NCBI RefSeq assembly: GCF_000198775.1
Contig: NC_014718.1
Location: forward strand, 288,065-352,064
Length of the DNA stretch: 64,000 nt
Direction: 5' to 3'
Source: Mycetohabitans rhizoxinica HKI 454
GTDB lineage: Bacteria > Pseudomonadota > Gammaproteobacteria > Burkholderiales > Burkholderiaceae
Shown here: piece by piece, positions 11,353 to 19,835 of the stretch
Layout: each line of letters opens with the position of its first letter
Position numbering within the stretch: position 1 is the stretch's first letter
Translations under genes and position numbers: made by a program
The notes under the pieces: generated by a model
The model's database searches: none
What the model was told of the DNA's origin: nothing
What the model saw: only the letters and a program-made list of their open reading frames with translations

Positions 11353-11706
11353 ATGAACAACGGTTTGAATTCACGAGATACCGGCGTCGAGCATGCCCGC
11401 ACGTCGGTTGCCACCACGCTGCGCGAAGCGACCTGGCAGGGTAGTCGTCACGCGCGCGCGGCTCAGCCCGCCACGGTGCGGCTCACAGTACACGCATCGA
11501 CAGGCGAGTTGCGGATCATTGCCGTGTGGGCGGCATTAGGCGCCTATGCGGGTCACGTCACGCAGAGCCGAATTCGCTGCAACCGCAAACTTGCCGTGGA
11601 CGTCCTGGAACTGGACTTTCGCGACATACCGGATGCTGCCCTCATGGACATCGCAGCTCATCTATCCGCAGCACCGTGGGTACGAGACGCGCGCGTCCAA
11701 GGATGA
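11353..11706 (+). CDS. Hypothetical protein, ACT-like fold suspected
   Basis: 117 residues starting at an ATG immediately after GTAGGGAG. I do not recognise the protein. The pattern from residue about 40 (RLTVHASTGELRIIAVWAAL, then VDVLELDFRDIPDAALMDI, then WVRDARV) alternates short strands and helices in a way reminiscent of small ligand-binding ACT domains, but this is only a resemblance. The stop codon overlaps the ATG of the next open frame by the ATGA arrangement, which suggests translational coupling if both are real. No transmembrane segment or signal peptide. Confidence 0.4.
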   Translation: MNNGLNSRDTGVEHARTSVATTLREATWQGSRHARAAQPATVRLTVHASTGELRIIAVWAALGAYAGHVTQSRIRCNRKLAVDVLELDFRDIPDAALMDIAAHLSAAPWVRDARVQG

Positions 11707-12062
11707 CACCAGCATACGAGAACCGGCTGGCCACCACGACACTCGCGGACCCGTTAATGGCAGGCCGGCCGCGGTGGCCCGATATACGCGATCCCAACCG
11801 CGGCAACCGTGAACTATTGGCCTATTGGCTCGCCCCGGACGCTGGCGCGACCGTGCTGCTCGAGCCGCTGGGCGCGACCCCGGAATTGTCGGCGCGCCTA
11901 CATCCCTCGATGCCGGCGGCCAGCATGACCATTAACGTGGTGAATAGTAGGTGGACAACGTGTCGTTTCATCACGGGTTCTCCTTTGACGAATGTCGTAA
12001 TGAACCTTGCAACGTGCGTACCCGGGCGCTCACTTATTGGCCCCCTTTTAAATCCGCCGTAA
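11703..12062 (+). CDS. Hypothetical open frame coupled to the preceding gene
   Basis: 119 residues (MTPAYENRLATTTLADPL at the start). The first about 75 residues have normal amino-acid composition for this genome; the end (after SMTINVV) looks less protein-like and may be out of the original frame. No family recognised. It overlaps the upstream stop by four bases. It may be the remnant of a longer gene. Confidence 0.25.
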   Translation: MTPAYENRLATTTLADPLMAGRPRWPDIRDPNRGNRELLAYWLAPDAGATVLLEPLGATPELSARLHPSMPAASMTINVVNSRWTTCRFITGSPLTNVVMNLATCVPGRSLIGPLLNPP

Positions 12063-12232
12063 CCATGCGCTGGCCGTCGGATGGCAAGGGGCCAGGCTTG
12101 CGATGTAGCCCGGGGCCCTCTATCGCCGCTTTCGTGACCGCGTTCCGTGCCGCGATGGCCATTGCCGCGGCGCCCGCGTTCGCGTGCCGGACATAGGCTT
12201 TATCGGTGGATATCTAGGAGTGGTTTCAGAAT

Positions 12233-12358
12233 TTGGGGAAAAATCCTGCGCTACGCCGGCTCAGCCCTTGGCGCGTCACCTACGTGGTTGTCTATCGCGT
12301 CATAGCTTCCGCGATTGAAGTCGTAACGGTAGTGCACGCGCGGGTACCAAGAACATTC
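12233..12358 (+). pseudogene. Possible ParE/RelE-type toxin C-terminal remnant
   Basis: A short stretch reads RVTYVVVYRVIASAIEVVTV followed by VHARV. It matches the end of ParE/RelE-superfamily toxins, where a YRV strand is followed by an I-E-I/V-x-x-V-x-H-x-R strand. There is no start of the domain and no antitoxin gene. It lies directly before a HEPN remnant, so a decayed toxin locus is plausible. The similarity is short and could be chance. Confidence 0.33.
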
Positions 12359-12377
12359 GTCACGAGGGCACTCCGCT

Positions 12378-12547
12378 ATGAGTATGACGGCCAAAGATTA
12401 CATCGCCAAGGCGGGACGCGTACTCGAAAAGACGCGTGTACTGTGCTGAATGCGGGCGGATTGGGAAAGGCATACAATCGAGTCTACTATGGGATATGTA
12501 ATACGGCACATGCGGCGTTACTCGTGGCAGCGAGTATGTCAGAATGA
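12378..12547 (+). pseudogene. HEPN-domain protein remnant, frameshifted
   Basis: The ATG at 12378 opens MSMTAKDYIAKAGRVLEKTR; about 20 codons later the frame ends in TGA, while the next frame continues VLNAGGLGKAYNRVYYGICN followed by TAHAALL. The sequence NRVYYGICNTAHAALL is the signature helix of HEPN proteins (N-R-x-Y-Y-x-x-F-x-A-A), which act as RNases or toxins, often with MNT nucleotidyltransferase antitoxins. The C-terminal half of the domain, including the R-x4-6-H catalytic motif, is absent. No MNT gene is adjacent. Confidence 0.6.
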
Positions 12548-12583
12548 AGTCGATTAAAGTCCGATGCTTTCAAGGAGGCAACC

Positions 12584-12919
12584 ATGGCAGGCGTTGGTAG
12601 TGAAAAAGTTTTTGAGAATAGCAAAGTTATTGTCTGGAACTTTACTCTTGAGCCCGGTGCTTTCTCCCCGCTCCACACGCATGAACACGACTACATGTGG
12701 TACACGATCGAGGGCGCGGTTCTACAGATTTTTGATGAAGATGGAAAGGATCTTGGAACGCTCGACGTACCGACGGGCGCAGTCTACTCTTTAAAGCTTA
12801 ATAACGGCTATCTTGAGGTGCTTTCAGAGATCGGAAACGGCATTCAAGTACCCGCAACCCATAAAACGCGCAACACTGGCACAACTCCGTACCGGGAGAT
12901 TCTTGTGGAATATAAATAA
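12584..12919 (+). CDS. Small cupin-domain protein
   Basis: 111 residues forming a single cupin barrel. The first cupin motif is visible as FSPLHTHEHDYMWYTIEG (residues about 27-44), with the metal-binding histidines and acidic residue. The second motif is weak (NGIQVPATHKTRNTGTTPYR). The start is well supported by AAGGAGG six bases before the ATG. Substrate unknown; similar small cupins are often sugar or amino-acid-derivative isomerases, dioxygenases or binding proteins. AT content is higher than in flanking genes. It stands alone between the HEPN remnant and a uracil-DNA-glycosylase-like gene. Confidence 0.75.
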   Translation: MAGVGSEKVFENSKVIVWNFTLEPGAFSPLHTHEHDYMWYTIEGAVLQIFDEDGKDLGTLDVPTGAVYSLKLNNGYLEVLSEIGNGIQVPATHKTRNTGTTPYREILVEYK

Positions 12920-13077
12920 TAAAAAAATGCTCGGCGACGATCGGTTCGAGGCCCTGATCTACGCGACACACTGGTCGGCATGTTGGCACGATGACGCATC
13001 GCTGGCACGCGACGATGGCGCTGGGCCCGCCTCAGGTGTATGCTCCGCTGGTCTGATTTGATGTGCGTTGAAGCAGT

Positions 13078-13698
13078 ATGAAGCTCGTGCAGCCCCATCT
13101 CCGATATGCATCTCTGGACACGTTGCTGCGCGACGTGCGCGCATGCCGTGTCTGCGATACGCAGTTGCCGGCCGGCGCGCGGCCGGTGGTCAGGGCCAGC
13201 CGCGATGCGCGTCTGTTGATCGTCGGCCAGGCGCCGGGAGCAAAAGTTCATGCGTCCGGGGTGCCATGGAGTGACGCCAGCGGCAAGCGGTTGCGGGACT
13301 GGCTCGACATGACCGAGGCCGAATTTTACGATACGTCTCGCGTCGCGATCATTCCGATGGGCTTCTGCTACCCGGGTCGGGGTGCAAGCGGGGACAATCC
13401 CCCGCGACCGGAATGCGCGCAATTGTGGCTTGAACAGCTGCTGTCCCATTTGCCACGGGTCGAGTTGACCCTGTTAGTTGGGCAATATGCGCAGCGCCAT
13501 TTCCTCGGCGCACGGCGCAAGTCGTCGCTGACAGAGACGGTCCGCGCGTGGGCCGAGTACACCCCAACGTATGTGCCACTGCCGCACCCGTCGCCGCGCA
13601 ACCAATTATGGTTCAAGCGCCACCCGTGGTTCGGCGACCAGGTGCTGCCAATGCTCAAGCAGCGCATCGCGGCGTTGTTCGGCACGCCGCCACGCTAA
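13078..13698 (+). CDS. Uracil-DNA glycosylase family protein
   Basis: 206 residues of the UDG-like superfamily (COG1573 type), whose members remove uracil or related bases from DNA. Visible motifs: an N-terminal CRVC pair (CDTQLP follows), LLIVGQAPGAKVHASGVPW (motif 1 region, residues about 46-64), and the C-terminal PLPHPSPRNQLWFKR (motif 2 region) with the HPS triad. The prokaryotic iron-sulphur members have four cysteines, whereas here only the CRVC pair is clear, so it may belong to the uracil-DNA-glycosylase-like subgroup without a cluster and of uncertain activity. Complete, no lesion. Confidence 0.75.
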   Translation: MKLVQPHLRYASLDTLLRDVRACRVCDTQLPAGARPVVRASRDARLLIVGQAPGAKVHASGVPWSDASGKRLRDWLDMTEAEFYDTSRVAIIPMGFCYPGRGASGDNPPRPECAQLWLEQLLSHLPRVELTLLVGQYAQRHFLGARRKSSLTETVRAWAEYTPTYVPLPHPSPRNQLWFKRHPWFGDQVLPMLKQRIAALFGTPPR

Positions 13699-14148
13699 CG
13701 GACGAGTCCCCGATATACGACAACCAGCGCGCATGCGGCTGTGCGGCACTTATCTTGCGCTCCATCGTGTTGCTGGCATGGCTCGCTCGAGCAGTACCGA
13801 TGCGAGCCGCCGGCCGTGGCGACGAACCGACGGTGTTCCAAGATGCCGCACTGCGGCGTGCCACGGTGATAATCCACAAGCGATGAAATGCAGAAAAGCG
13901 CATTATAGGCGTTACATGGTAAGCGGCATCGTGCTCACCGCGGTGCAATGGGCACCGTGCGAGGCCGATGCGGATCAGTCCAGCAGACAATTGCGCCAGT
14001 GGACGCAAGCTTTTGCAGTCCGGTGTGCAAGGTCACTCATGCAGGCCGCGCCGGCTAGAGCCGCGACCTGGTACGGACCGCGCATCCACGCTGGCGATGT
14101 GCGCTGAGTAGAAAACCGGATCGGACGCAGACTTGAAGGAGCACCGTT
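13699..14148. other. No supported gene
   Basis: Open frames occur here, for example MKCRKAHYRRYMVSGIVL at 13883-14107, but none has family features or a ribosome site. The stretch may be old degraded sequence. Confidence 0.4.
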
Positions 14149-14772
14149 ATGCCACGTCCTTTCTACTTGCGCCGCGCGCCGCGTGGCTTCGGCGCCGAGG
14201 GCGACGGCCATGTCCGCCGCGGCGGCGCAACCTCGGCGCGTCCGCCCGGCGTATCGTACGCCCCCGTGCCCACGCCCGAAGCGTTCATGTTGCCACCGAA
14301 AGACTGGATACCGAACAACGATCGCTTGCCGGTGCTGCTCTACCGTGCAGGACTCAGTCCGTATGAGTACGATCTGGCGGCGTGTTTCGAGGCAACCTTT
14401 GCCCGCTATGGCTGGCCACCGCGATGGCGGGGCTGCATCTACGATTTCCCGCACTTTCACTCGACCGCACACGAGGCGCTGGGCATCGCGCAGGGCGTGG
14501 CCAGCGTCGAGTTGGGCGGCCCCGGCGCACGCAAGGTGCAACTGGAGCGTGGCGACGTGCTCGTGCTGCCAGCGGGCACAGGCCACCGCTGCTTGTCGGC
14601 CAGCGAAGACCTGGTGGTAGTGGGTGCTTATCCGACTGGGCAGCAGTGGGGCATCTGCCGAGAGCCATTGCCGGAGGACGCGGTGCAAGCCATGCGCTCG
14701 CTGGCGGTGCCGGATAGTGATCCATTGGGCGGTGCCCACGGCCCATTGACGCGTTTGTGGCGCGCGGGATGA
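14149..14772 (+). CDS. Cupin-fold protein
   Basis: 207 residues. The start at 14149 has GAAGGAG upstream. From residue about 47 the protein resembles Burkholderia cupin proteins of unknown function: WIPNNDRLPVLLYR, then FPHFHSTAHEALGIAQG (metal-binding H-x-H and a later Glu), then GDVLVLPAGTGHRCL (second cupin motif). The first about 45 residues are arginine- and proline-rich and not part of the fold. It is followed after 25 bases by a DUF488 gene and both could be co-transcribed. The reaction is unknown. Confidence 0.72.
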   Translation: MPRPFYLRRAPRGFGAEGDGHVRRGGATSARPPGVSYAPVPTPEAFMLPPKDWIPNNDRLPVLLYRAGLSPYEYDLAACFEATFARYGWPPRWRGCIYDFPHFHSTAHEALGIAQGVASVELGGPGARKVQLERGDVLVLPAGTGHRCLSASEDLVVVGAYPTGQQWGICREPLPEDAVQAMRSLAVPDSDPLGGAHGPLTRLWRAG

Positions 14773-14797
14773 CACACCAACACAATAGGAGTGAGCG

Positions 14798-15187
14798 ATG
14801 AGCATACGAATCGTGCAACTCGGCTCGCCGCGCGCCGATGACGAGGGCTTGCGCATTGGCACGGTGCGCAGGCCGCCACGCGGCGTGCCCAAGGCTGAAT
14901 TCGCCCGACGCGACTACTATGACGTGTGGTTGCCGATTTTGTCGCCGGACGCAGACGGTGTGGCGCAGGCGAAATCGGCGCACGGTCAAGCCGAATGGAA
15001 CGCGTTCGCCCGTAGCTTTCGTGCCGCCATGAACAGCGGTGACGCCAGCAAGGTACTGGACGTGCTCGCCGCGCTTTCCAAGTCGACAAATTTCTCGATC
15101 GGCTGCTATTGCGAAGACGAAAGCCGTTGTCACCGCAGCATTCTGCGCGAGCTGCTGAAGGCACGCGGCGCGCAGATCCGGTCGTGA
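14798..15187 (+). CDS. DUF488 family protein
   Basis: 129 residues. DUF488 signatures are visible: an RIVQLGSPR start, RRPPRGVPKAEFARRDYYDVW in the middle and CYCEDESRCHRSILRELL at the end, where the paired cysteines and histidine are conserved in the family. The biochemical role of DUF488 is unsettled. AGGAG lies upstream of the ATG. The stop overlaps the GTG of the following ModE-like pseudogene (GTGA), consistent with an operon. Confidence 0.8.
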   Translation: MSIRIVQLGSPRADDEGLRIGTVRRPPRGVPKAEFARRDYYDVWLPILSPDADGVAQAKSAHGQAEWNAFARSFRAAMNSGDASKVLDVLAALSKSTNFSIGCYCEDESRCHRSILRELLKARGAQIRS

Positions 15188-15642
15188 AGCGACGGCCGGT
15201 CAGCGAATCCGCTCGCGGTCAAGCCCCCGGCACGTCGGACGAGGGCTACGTCGCAAGCGGGACACCTCACGTGCGAGATACGTCGCAAGGTCCATGGCCA
15301 AGCCTTCGCCAGCAGCCACGCCAAGCCCGCGGCAAGTGGATGCGTATCCGCACCGGGGATACCGTCGCCATCGGTCCCGGTAGGATCGCATTGCTCGAAG
15401 CCGTGCCCATGCACGGTTCGATCTCGGCCGCCGCGCGCAGCCTAGGCATGTCCTAGCGGTGCGCATGGCGGTTGCTCGACGAGTTGAATCAGTCACTGAA
15501 GTCCCCGGCGATCGTCTCGAAGCAGGGCGGGATAACGGGGTGGAGGCTGCACACTCACGGCGGTCAGCGAGCAGATCTCACGGTGGTCGGCGAGCAGATC
15601 GTGTGGTTTTATCGGGACCTGCAATTGTTTCGAAAAAACTAA
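15184..15642 (+). pseudogene. ModE-like molybdate-responsive regulator, in-frame stop
   Basis: The frame starting at GTG 15184 reads RIRTGDTVAIGPGRIALLE, then SISAAARSLGMS, the N-terminal winged-helix of ModE-type regulators. TAG at 15454-15456 stands where the family has Tyr (GMSYRRAW). After it the same frame continues AWRLLDELNQSLKSPAIV and reaches a natural stop at 15640. One nucleotide change from TAC or TAT would explain it. The first about 57 residues are not homologous and may be extra. No molybdenum transport or cofactor genes are near. Confidence 0.75.
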
Positions 15643-15751
15643 TTCAGTGCCGCAAAAATAGGGATTTACCCTAGAAAACTTAATCTCTAGACTGCAATTG
15701 TCGTCCCAAGCAATTTGGCGGGACACCTCAATAATAGTGCGGAGGTTCATA

Positions 15752-16072
15752 ATGAAGTCCATGTTCTATGCGGCCGTGGCTGCTTCGGTTTTCGCTGTGC
15801 CGATTGCTTCCTTCGCTCAGGCGAACGCGCCGTTGACCCGTGCTCAAGTGCAGGCTGAGTTGGCCCAGCTCGAAAAGGCTGGCTATCAGCCAGGTCTTGC
15901 AAGTCCGTATTACCCGGCCGATATCCAGGCGGCAGAAGCGCGCCTGTCCGCACAGCAAACGTCGTCAGTCGGGGGCGTCGCGACCGGGGCCTCGCGTAGC
16001 GGCGCAGGCAATGCCGCCGTGTCACCGCGTGAACCGGCAAACGAGGTCAACTCGGTCTACTTCGGCCAGTAA
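15752..16072 (+). CDS. DUF4148 secreted or periplasmic protein
   Basis: 106 residues, typical of the large DUF4148 paralogue family in Burkholderia and relatives. The N-terminus is a signal peptide (MKSMFYAAVAASVFAVPIA then SFAQA, cleavage expected after SFA or FAQ). The mature part begins with the conserved LTRAQVQAELAQLEKAGYQP, followed by YPADIQAAEARL. The start is the ATG preceded by GGAGG at 15741-15745. Function unknown. A strong terminator follows at 16157. Confidence 0.87.
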   Translation: MKSMFYAAVAASVFAVPIASFAQANAPLTRAQVQAELAQLEKAGYQPGLASPYYPADIQAAEARLSAQQTSSVGGVATGASRSGAGNAAVSPREPANEVNSVYFGQ

Positions 16073-16156
16073 GCGGCCGGGCGCAACCGGCCGACGGTTC
16101 GCGCGCGCTTAATAACACTGATTGCATTACCTCCACCGCCCGGCGACGGACGGCAT

Positions 16157-16184
16157 GCCCAGGCGCCCCGCCTGGGCTTTTTTC
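16157..16184 (+). terminator. Rho-independent terminator of the DUF4148 gene
   Basis: GCCCAGGCG, loop CCC, then CGCCTGGGC form a near-perfect GC-rich stem directly followed by a run of six T. It lies 85 bases after the stop of the DUF4148 gene. Confidence 0.85.
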
Positions 16185-16413
16185 CACCTGGCTTATCCCC
16201 GCGAAACGCAATCGGCTTTTCTGTGCGCCGTCAAGGCTGTTTCGGGTCACGACTGGTAGGCGCGGAACATCGTTGAGCAGTCTGCCAATGGCCGAGTGGG
16301 CGCCATAGCGCACGGCACATCACTTGGTTCGCGCCCAAGGTCCTGCCCAGCCCCGATTGCACGACGGTGCGCAGATGTCGTACCGTGAGGCCCGTGCCGC
16401 TTGGTTGACCGTC

Positions 16414-16881
16414 ATGCCCGTACCGCCCTGTATTCCATTTCACTGTACATTGCGTGCGGCAACGCTGGAAGACTTCGACTTCGCCGAGGCACTCACGTGC
16501 ACGAACATGGGTGTCTACTATCGCCGCCGCCATGGTCTGACATGGCACGCCGACCTGTTTCTGACCAGTTGGTGGCTGTTGGAAAACTACATTGTCGAAC
16601 GGGACCGCTAACGCATCGGCGTGCTGCACATCAGCAACGAAGAGGATGCACTGCATATCCGCGACCTGCAACTGGCGTCTGAAGTCGGCGGTGCGGGCGG
16701 TGGCACGTTCCTGCTAGAAACCGTGCATGCGTGGGCTCGCCGGCGTTGCCTAAGGATATTGCGTCTGCATATGTTCGCCGACAACCCCGTCACAAGACTG
16801 GATGCGCGGCGCGGCTATCAGGACGTCGGGGGACAGCTTGCCGACTTCGGAATGATCAAGCAGATGGAGCGCGTTGCCTGA
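16414..16881 (+). pseudogene. GNAT N-acetyltransferase, in-frame stop
   Basis: The frame from ATG 16414 reads MPVPPCIPFHCTLRAATLED, then WHADLFLTSWW, and ends in TAA at 16609-16611 after VERDR. The same frame continues RIGVLHISNEEDALHIRDLQ, then GGAGGGTFLLETVHAWA, the acetyl-CoA-binding segment of GNAT proteins, and stops at 16879. Without the stop it would be a normal single-domain GNAT of about 155 residues. The C-terminal ADNPVTRLDARRGY fits the family. A longer in-frame upstream region exists from 16324. Confidence 0.78.
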
Positions 16882-16956
16882 CTGCGGCAGTCCAGCATCA
16901 CCGCCGGATTGATTCCGCGCACCGCCGATCGATTAGGCATCCTTTAAAATCGTCGG

Positions 16957-17832
16957 CTACGGTGCCGGCGGCCAGGTTGAGCCGATCGGCCCGGCTACCT
17001 CGTCAGGTTCGAAGACTTGGGATTCGCACGCACCGGGCGCGCCGTCCTGCCGCGTGAAGAATGCACGGGGGCTCTCGCCAAACGCGCGACGAAACATCGC
17101 CGAGAAAGCACTCTGGCTCTGGTAGCCGAACTGACGAGCCACGCGCGCGAGGGGATACCCTTGGCTGAGCAGCGGGATCGCGCGAGCCAGTACCGCCTGC
17201 TGTCGCCATTGCGAAAAACTCACGCCCAGTTCCTGCCGGAACAACCGTGCAATGGTACGCACGCTGGCGCCCGCCCGCGCGGCTACCATCTCGAGCGTTT
17301 GCGCATGCGCGGGATCGACCAGCACGGCCTCGCACAGCCCCCGCGGGCGCTTCTCGGTCGGCAGCGGCACGCCAAGCGGCAGCGGCCGGGAGCGCATCAT
17401 TTCGTCCAACAGCAACTCGCACAGCAGCGCTTCGCGCCGCCTGGGCAGCTCGCGTGCATCGAGCGCCGCAATCACCTCGCGCATCAAAGGCGAAACTTTG
17501 ACAACCCGGCATCCGCTGAGCCCCACCGGACACGCGGATCCGTCAATATAGATCGTGCGCAGGAACGCGTCCTCAATGACGGCGACCTGGTGTGGCATGT
17601 GCGGCGGCACATACACGGCGCGCGACGGCGGCACAATCCAGGTGGTGTTCATACTGGTCATGCGCAACACGCCGCGCGACGAGTAGGTCAGTTGCGCCCA
17701 CGGATGCGTATGGCCCGCAAAACCATGACTGGCTGGCATGGGCCGGGACCGAACCCGGATTGGATGACCGCGGGTCGGCGCGTGATGCGACGCAATGTCG
17801 GTCCTCAGGACCGGAATGTCGGCAGAGAGCAT
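16957..17832 (-). CDS. AraC-family transcriptional regulator with cupin sensor
   Basis: 291 residues. The N-terminal half is a cupin sensor (GHTHPWAQLTYSSRGVLRM near residue 40, PPHMPHQVAV near 77). The C-terminal half holds two helix-turn-helix motifs (MVAARAGASVRTIARLFRQE near 180 and YPLARVARQFGYQSQSAFSA near 225, then FRRAFGESPRAFF). This layout is typical of regulators of transport or catabolic genes that sense small ligands. It is divergent from the rraA-like pseudogene with about 300 bases between. It appears intact. Target genes cannot be read from the sequence. Confidence 0.85.
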   Translation of the reverse strand: MLSADIPVLRTDIASHHAPTRGHPIRVRSRPMPASHGFAGHTHPWAQLTYSSRGVLRMTSMNTTWIVPPSRAVYVPPHMPHQVAVIEDAFLRTIYIDGSACPVGLSGCRVVKVSPLMREVIAALDARELPRRREALLCELLLDEMMRSRPLPLGVPLPTEKRPRGLCEAVLVDPAHAQTLEMVAARAGASVRTIARLFRQELGVSFSQWRQQAVLARAIPLLSQGYPLARVARQFGYQSQSAFSAMFRRAFGESPRAFFTRQDGAPGACESQVFEPDEVAGPIGSTWPPAP

Positions 17833-18133
17833 GGCGCTAACAACGGCACAAACAAAAATGAAATAATGGCGCAGTTTCGCAGCAATTTGGCCCGCTGATA
17901 AGCAATGTCATGATGGTCTCCGGGTGCCGCGTATGGCATACGCGGACACGCGCCGACACTAGCCGGCCGATTCATGCGTTGAGTGGCCGTTTTTTAGCTT
18001 CATCCGCCTGAATGAATTCACTGTCTTGGCACGCGCACTATGCTACGGGGCGAGCGGCCCGGCCGTGCGCCCGTGCTGGTGAAAATCCATGGCGTGCAAA
18101 CGGCATCGGGCCGCTCTTATTCCAGGAGATACG
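17833..18133. promoter_or_regulatory. Divergent intergenic region between AraC regulator and rraA-like gene
   Basis: Both neighbouring genes would be transcribed away from this 300-base stretch. AGGAG precedes the rraA-like ATG. I see no convincing operator pattern. Confidence 0.35.
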
Positions 18134-18478
18134 ATGACAACGTTCGCCGCCCCGGATCTGTGCGACGCCCATGAAGGCAGCTTGGCCACCGGTACGCTGC
18201 GGGTGCTGGCGCCAGTCTTCCGCGCCTTCGGGCGGGCGAGCACATTCGCTGGGCCTGTGTCGACGCATCCTCGCCTATGGCGCGGTGCGGGACACACGCG
18301 AGTTGAACGCATGCGAAATCGGCATTTGCGCGTTCGCGGTGCACCCACAGCGCAGCCCAAAACGGGCGTAGGCGAACGGGACGTTGCCGTCGTGCTCCCT
18401 GGCGTCACGACCCGGTCGGGCGAGTGGATCTATGGGGATGCGAATGGCATCCTCGTCTTCACCACGAAGCTAACTTGA
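18134..18478 (+). pseudogene. RraA-family protein with internal deletion
   Basis: The N-terminus ([20 protein letters not shown] then [14 protein letters not shown]) and C-terminus ([20 protein letters not shown] then WIYGDANGILV) are those of RraA, a trimeric protein that inhibits RNase E in some bacteria or acts as an aldolase-like enzyme. The middle is missing: the sequence jumps from STFAGPVST to the segment [20 protein letters not shown], which is in the +1 frame. A second small lesion near 18360 returns to the first frame. About 50-60 residues carrying the central GG-N loop are lost, so the product cannot be functional. Confidence 0.82.
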
Positions 18479-18493
18479 GCGAGAGAGACCATT

Positions 18494-18958
18494 ATGCTGA
18501 ACGTCTTTGTCTACGGAACACTGCGCGCGAATGAGGCCAACGATATTGGCCGCGCCGCCCAACGAAGCGGCCTCCCGCAGCCGCGCTGGTTAGGCCGAGG
18601 CAGCGTGAAAGGCACGCTGTACGACCTCGGCGCGTACCCGGGCTTGGTGCCCGATACAGCGGCCGGTGAAGTCTACGGCGACGTGTTCGAAATCGACGAG
18701 ACGCTGTTACCAGTGTTGGATAAGATCGAGGCGGTATTTCCGCACCATCCGCTCGAATTTCAGCGCAACATGATTCAGATTCAACTCAACGGCAGGCTGT
18801 TGCCGTGCCAGTTCTATCCTGTTGATGCAGCTTCGACGGTAGGGCGCACGCCCATCAAATGTGGCGATTGGGTCGCTCACCGCCAGATGCGTGATCACGG
18901 TGCTCAGCCGGGCGAGCCGGACATTGCGCTATCTAAGGTGGTCGAGAGCGCGGCGTAG
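18494..18958 (+). CDS. Gamma-glutamylcyclotransferase-like (AIG2/GGCT fold) protein
   Basis: 154 residues. The fold signature VFVYGTLR is at residues 4-11, followed by GSVKGTLYDLGAYPGLV and AGEVYGDVFEI. The catalytic acid of the family is expected in VLDKIEAVF. Such proteins open gamma-glutamyl amines or act on glutathione-related peptides; the substrate here is unknown. It starts 15 bases after the end of the rraA-like pseudogene. Complete. The C-terminal about 40 residues are not conserved in the family. Confidence 0.78.
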   Translation: MLNVFVYGTLRANEANDIGRAAQRSGLPQPRWLGRGSVKGTLYDLGAYPGLVPDTAAGEVYGDVFEIDETLLPVLDKIEAVFPHHPLEFQRNMIQIQLNGRLLPCQFYPVDAASTVGRTPIKCGDWVAHRQMRDHGAQPGEPDIALSKVVESAA

Positions 18959-19171
18959 CCGCAAGCTGTACTTGCCGGGCGGTATTGACCGCCCGGCCCA
19001 TCATCTATTCGTTTTGAGCGACAAATGCGCCAGGTGGCGCACGCATGGACTGTGCACTGGGGGCACCAGGCTTCAGGGTCACGCCATCGAGGAATCCTCG
19101 TCCCGATTGAACCGGACCCGGGCCACTGCTCTCACTGGCTCATATACATGTCCAGCCCAAGTTGCTATACT

Positions 19172-19189
19172 TGTACAACTTATCGTACA
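19172..19189. promoter_or_regulatory. YefM-YoeB operator (paired TGTACA sites)
   Basis: TGTACA at 19172-19177 (inside TTGTACAA) and CGTACA at 19184-19189 have centres exactly 12 bases apart and lie 15-32 bases before the yefM start. The E. coli YefM-YoeB operator is known for adjacent long and short repeats with a TGTACA core at a 12-base centre spacing, so the arrangement is conserved here. Confidence 0.75.
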
Positions 19190-19203
19190 TCGGAAGTAAC
19201 CCA

Positions 19204-19464
19204 ATGCGTACAATTCATTTTTCGGATGCACGCAGTAACCTCAAAACCGTGATCGACCAGGTTGTCGACGATGCCGACGTGACGCTCGTCACGCGTCGCG
19301 ATGCGCCCAATGCTGTCATCATGTCGCAGGATTATTACGACAGCCTGATGGAGACAGTACACCTGCTGCGCTCGCCGGCCAATGTCGGCCACCTCGAGCG
19401 CTCGATCGCGCAGCTGCGCAAGGGCAAAGCAACGGAGCGCAAGCTGGCCGAGGATGCTGAGTGA
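19204..19464 (+). CDS. yefM: YefM/Phd-family antitoxin
   Basis: 86 residues. The N-terminal DNA-binding part ([20 protein letters not shown]) and the central segment [20 protein letters not shown] are typical of YefM. The acidic, flexible C-terminus would neutralise YoeB. The gene overlaps the toxin start by four bases (GTGA at 19461) and is preceded by the TGTACA operator, so the pair is probably autoregulated. Confidence 0.9.
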   Translation: MRTIHFSDARSNLKTVIDQVVDDADVTLVTRRDAPNAVIMSQDYYDSLMETVHLLRSPANVGHLERSIAQLRKGKATERKLAEDAE

Positions 19465-19730
19465 GCGATCGCCGCGTGCTTTTTACGCCCGACGCATGGG
19501 AGGACTACGTCTACTGGCAAGGACAGGACCGCAAGACTCTCAAACGCATCAACCAGCTCATTCGCGAAGCACAGCGTGCGCCGTTCGAGGGGATCGGTAA
19601 GCCGGAGCCACTGAAGGCAAACCTCTCCGGCTTCTGGTCCCGCCGCATCGACGACACGAACCGCCTCGTGTATGAGGCAGACGATTTCCAGATCAGCGTC
19701 ATCTCCTGCCGCTACCACTACCAGGCGTGA
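19461..19730 (+). CDS. yoeB: YoeB-family mRNA interferase toxin
   Basis: 89 residues, full length. [20 protein letters not shown] opens the RelE-like fold. The conserved C-terminus [20 protein letters not shown] followed by Y carries the Arg, His and Tyr residues expected for ribosome-dependent mRNA cleavage. The start is GTG, overlapping the yefM stop. The module looks intact. Confidence 0.9.
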   Translation: MSDRRVLFTPDAWEDYVYWQGQDRKTLKRINQLIREAQRAPFEGIGKPEPLKANLSGFWSRRIDDTNRLVYEADDFQISVISCRYHYQA

Positions 19731-19835
19731 CGGCGCGTCGCCGGCGCAGCTTGTTCCTGTCGCACCGTTGTCCCCCTTCGTCCGCTATCTAATGACGCGC
19801 AGAATGGCTTACGAGCCTGTGTCCAAGCCTTCTTA

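Noticed and set aside
11526..12062. 178-residue open frame
   Set aside because: Its first about 60 codons are the out-of-frame shadow of the 11353-11706 gene; only the part from ATG 11703 is kept as a doubtful gene.
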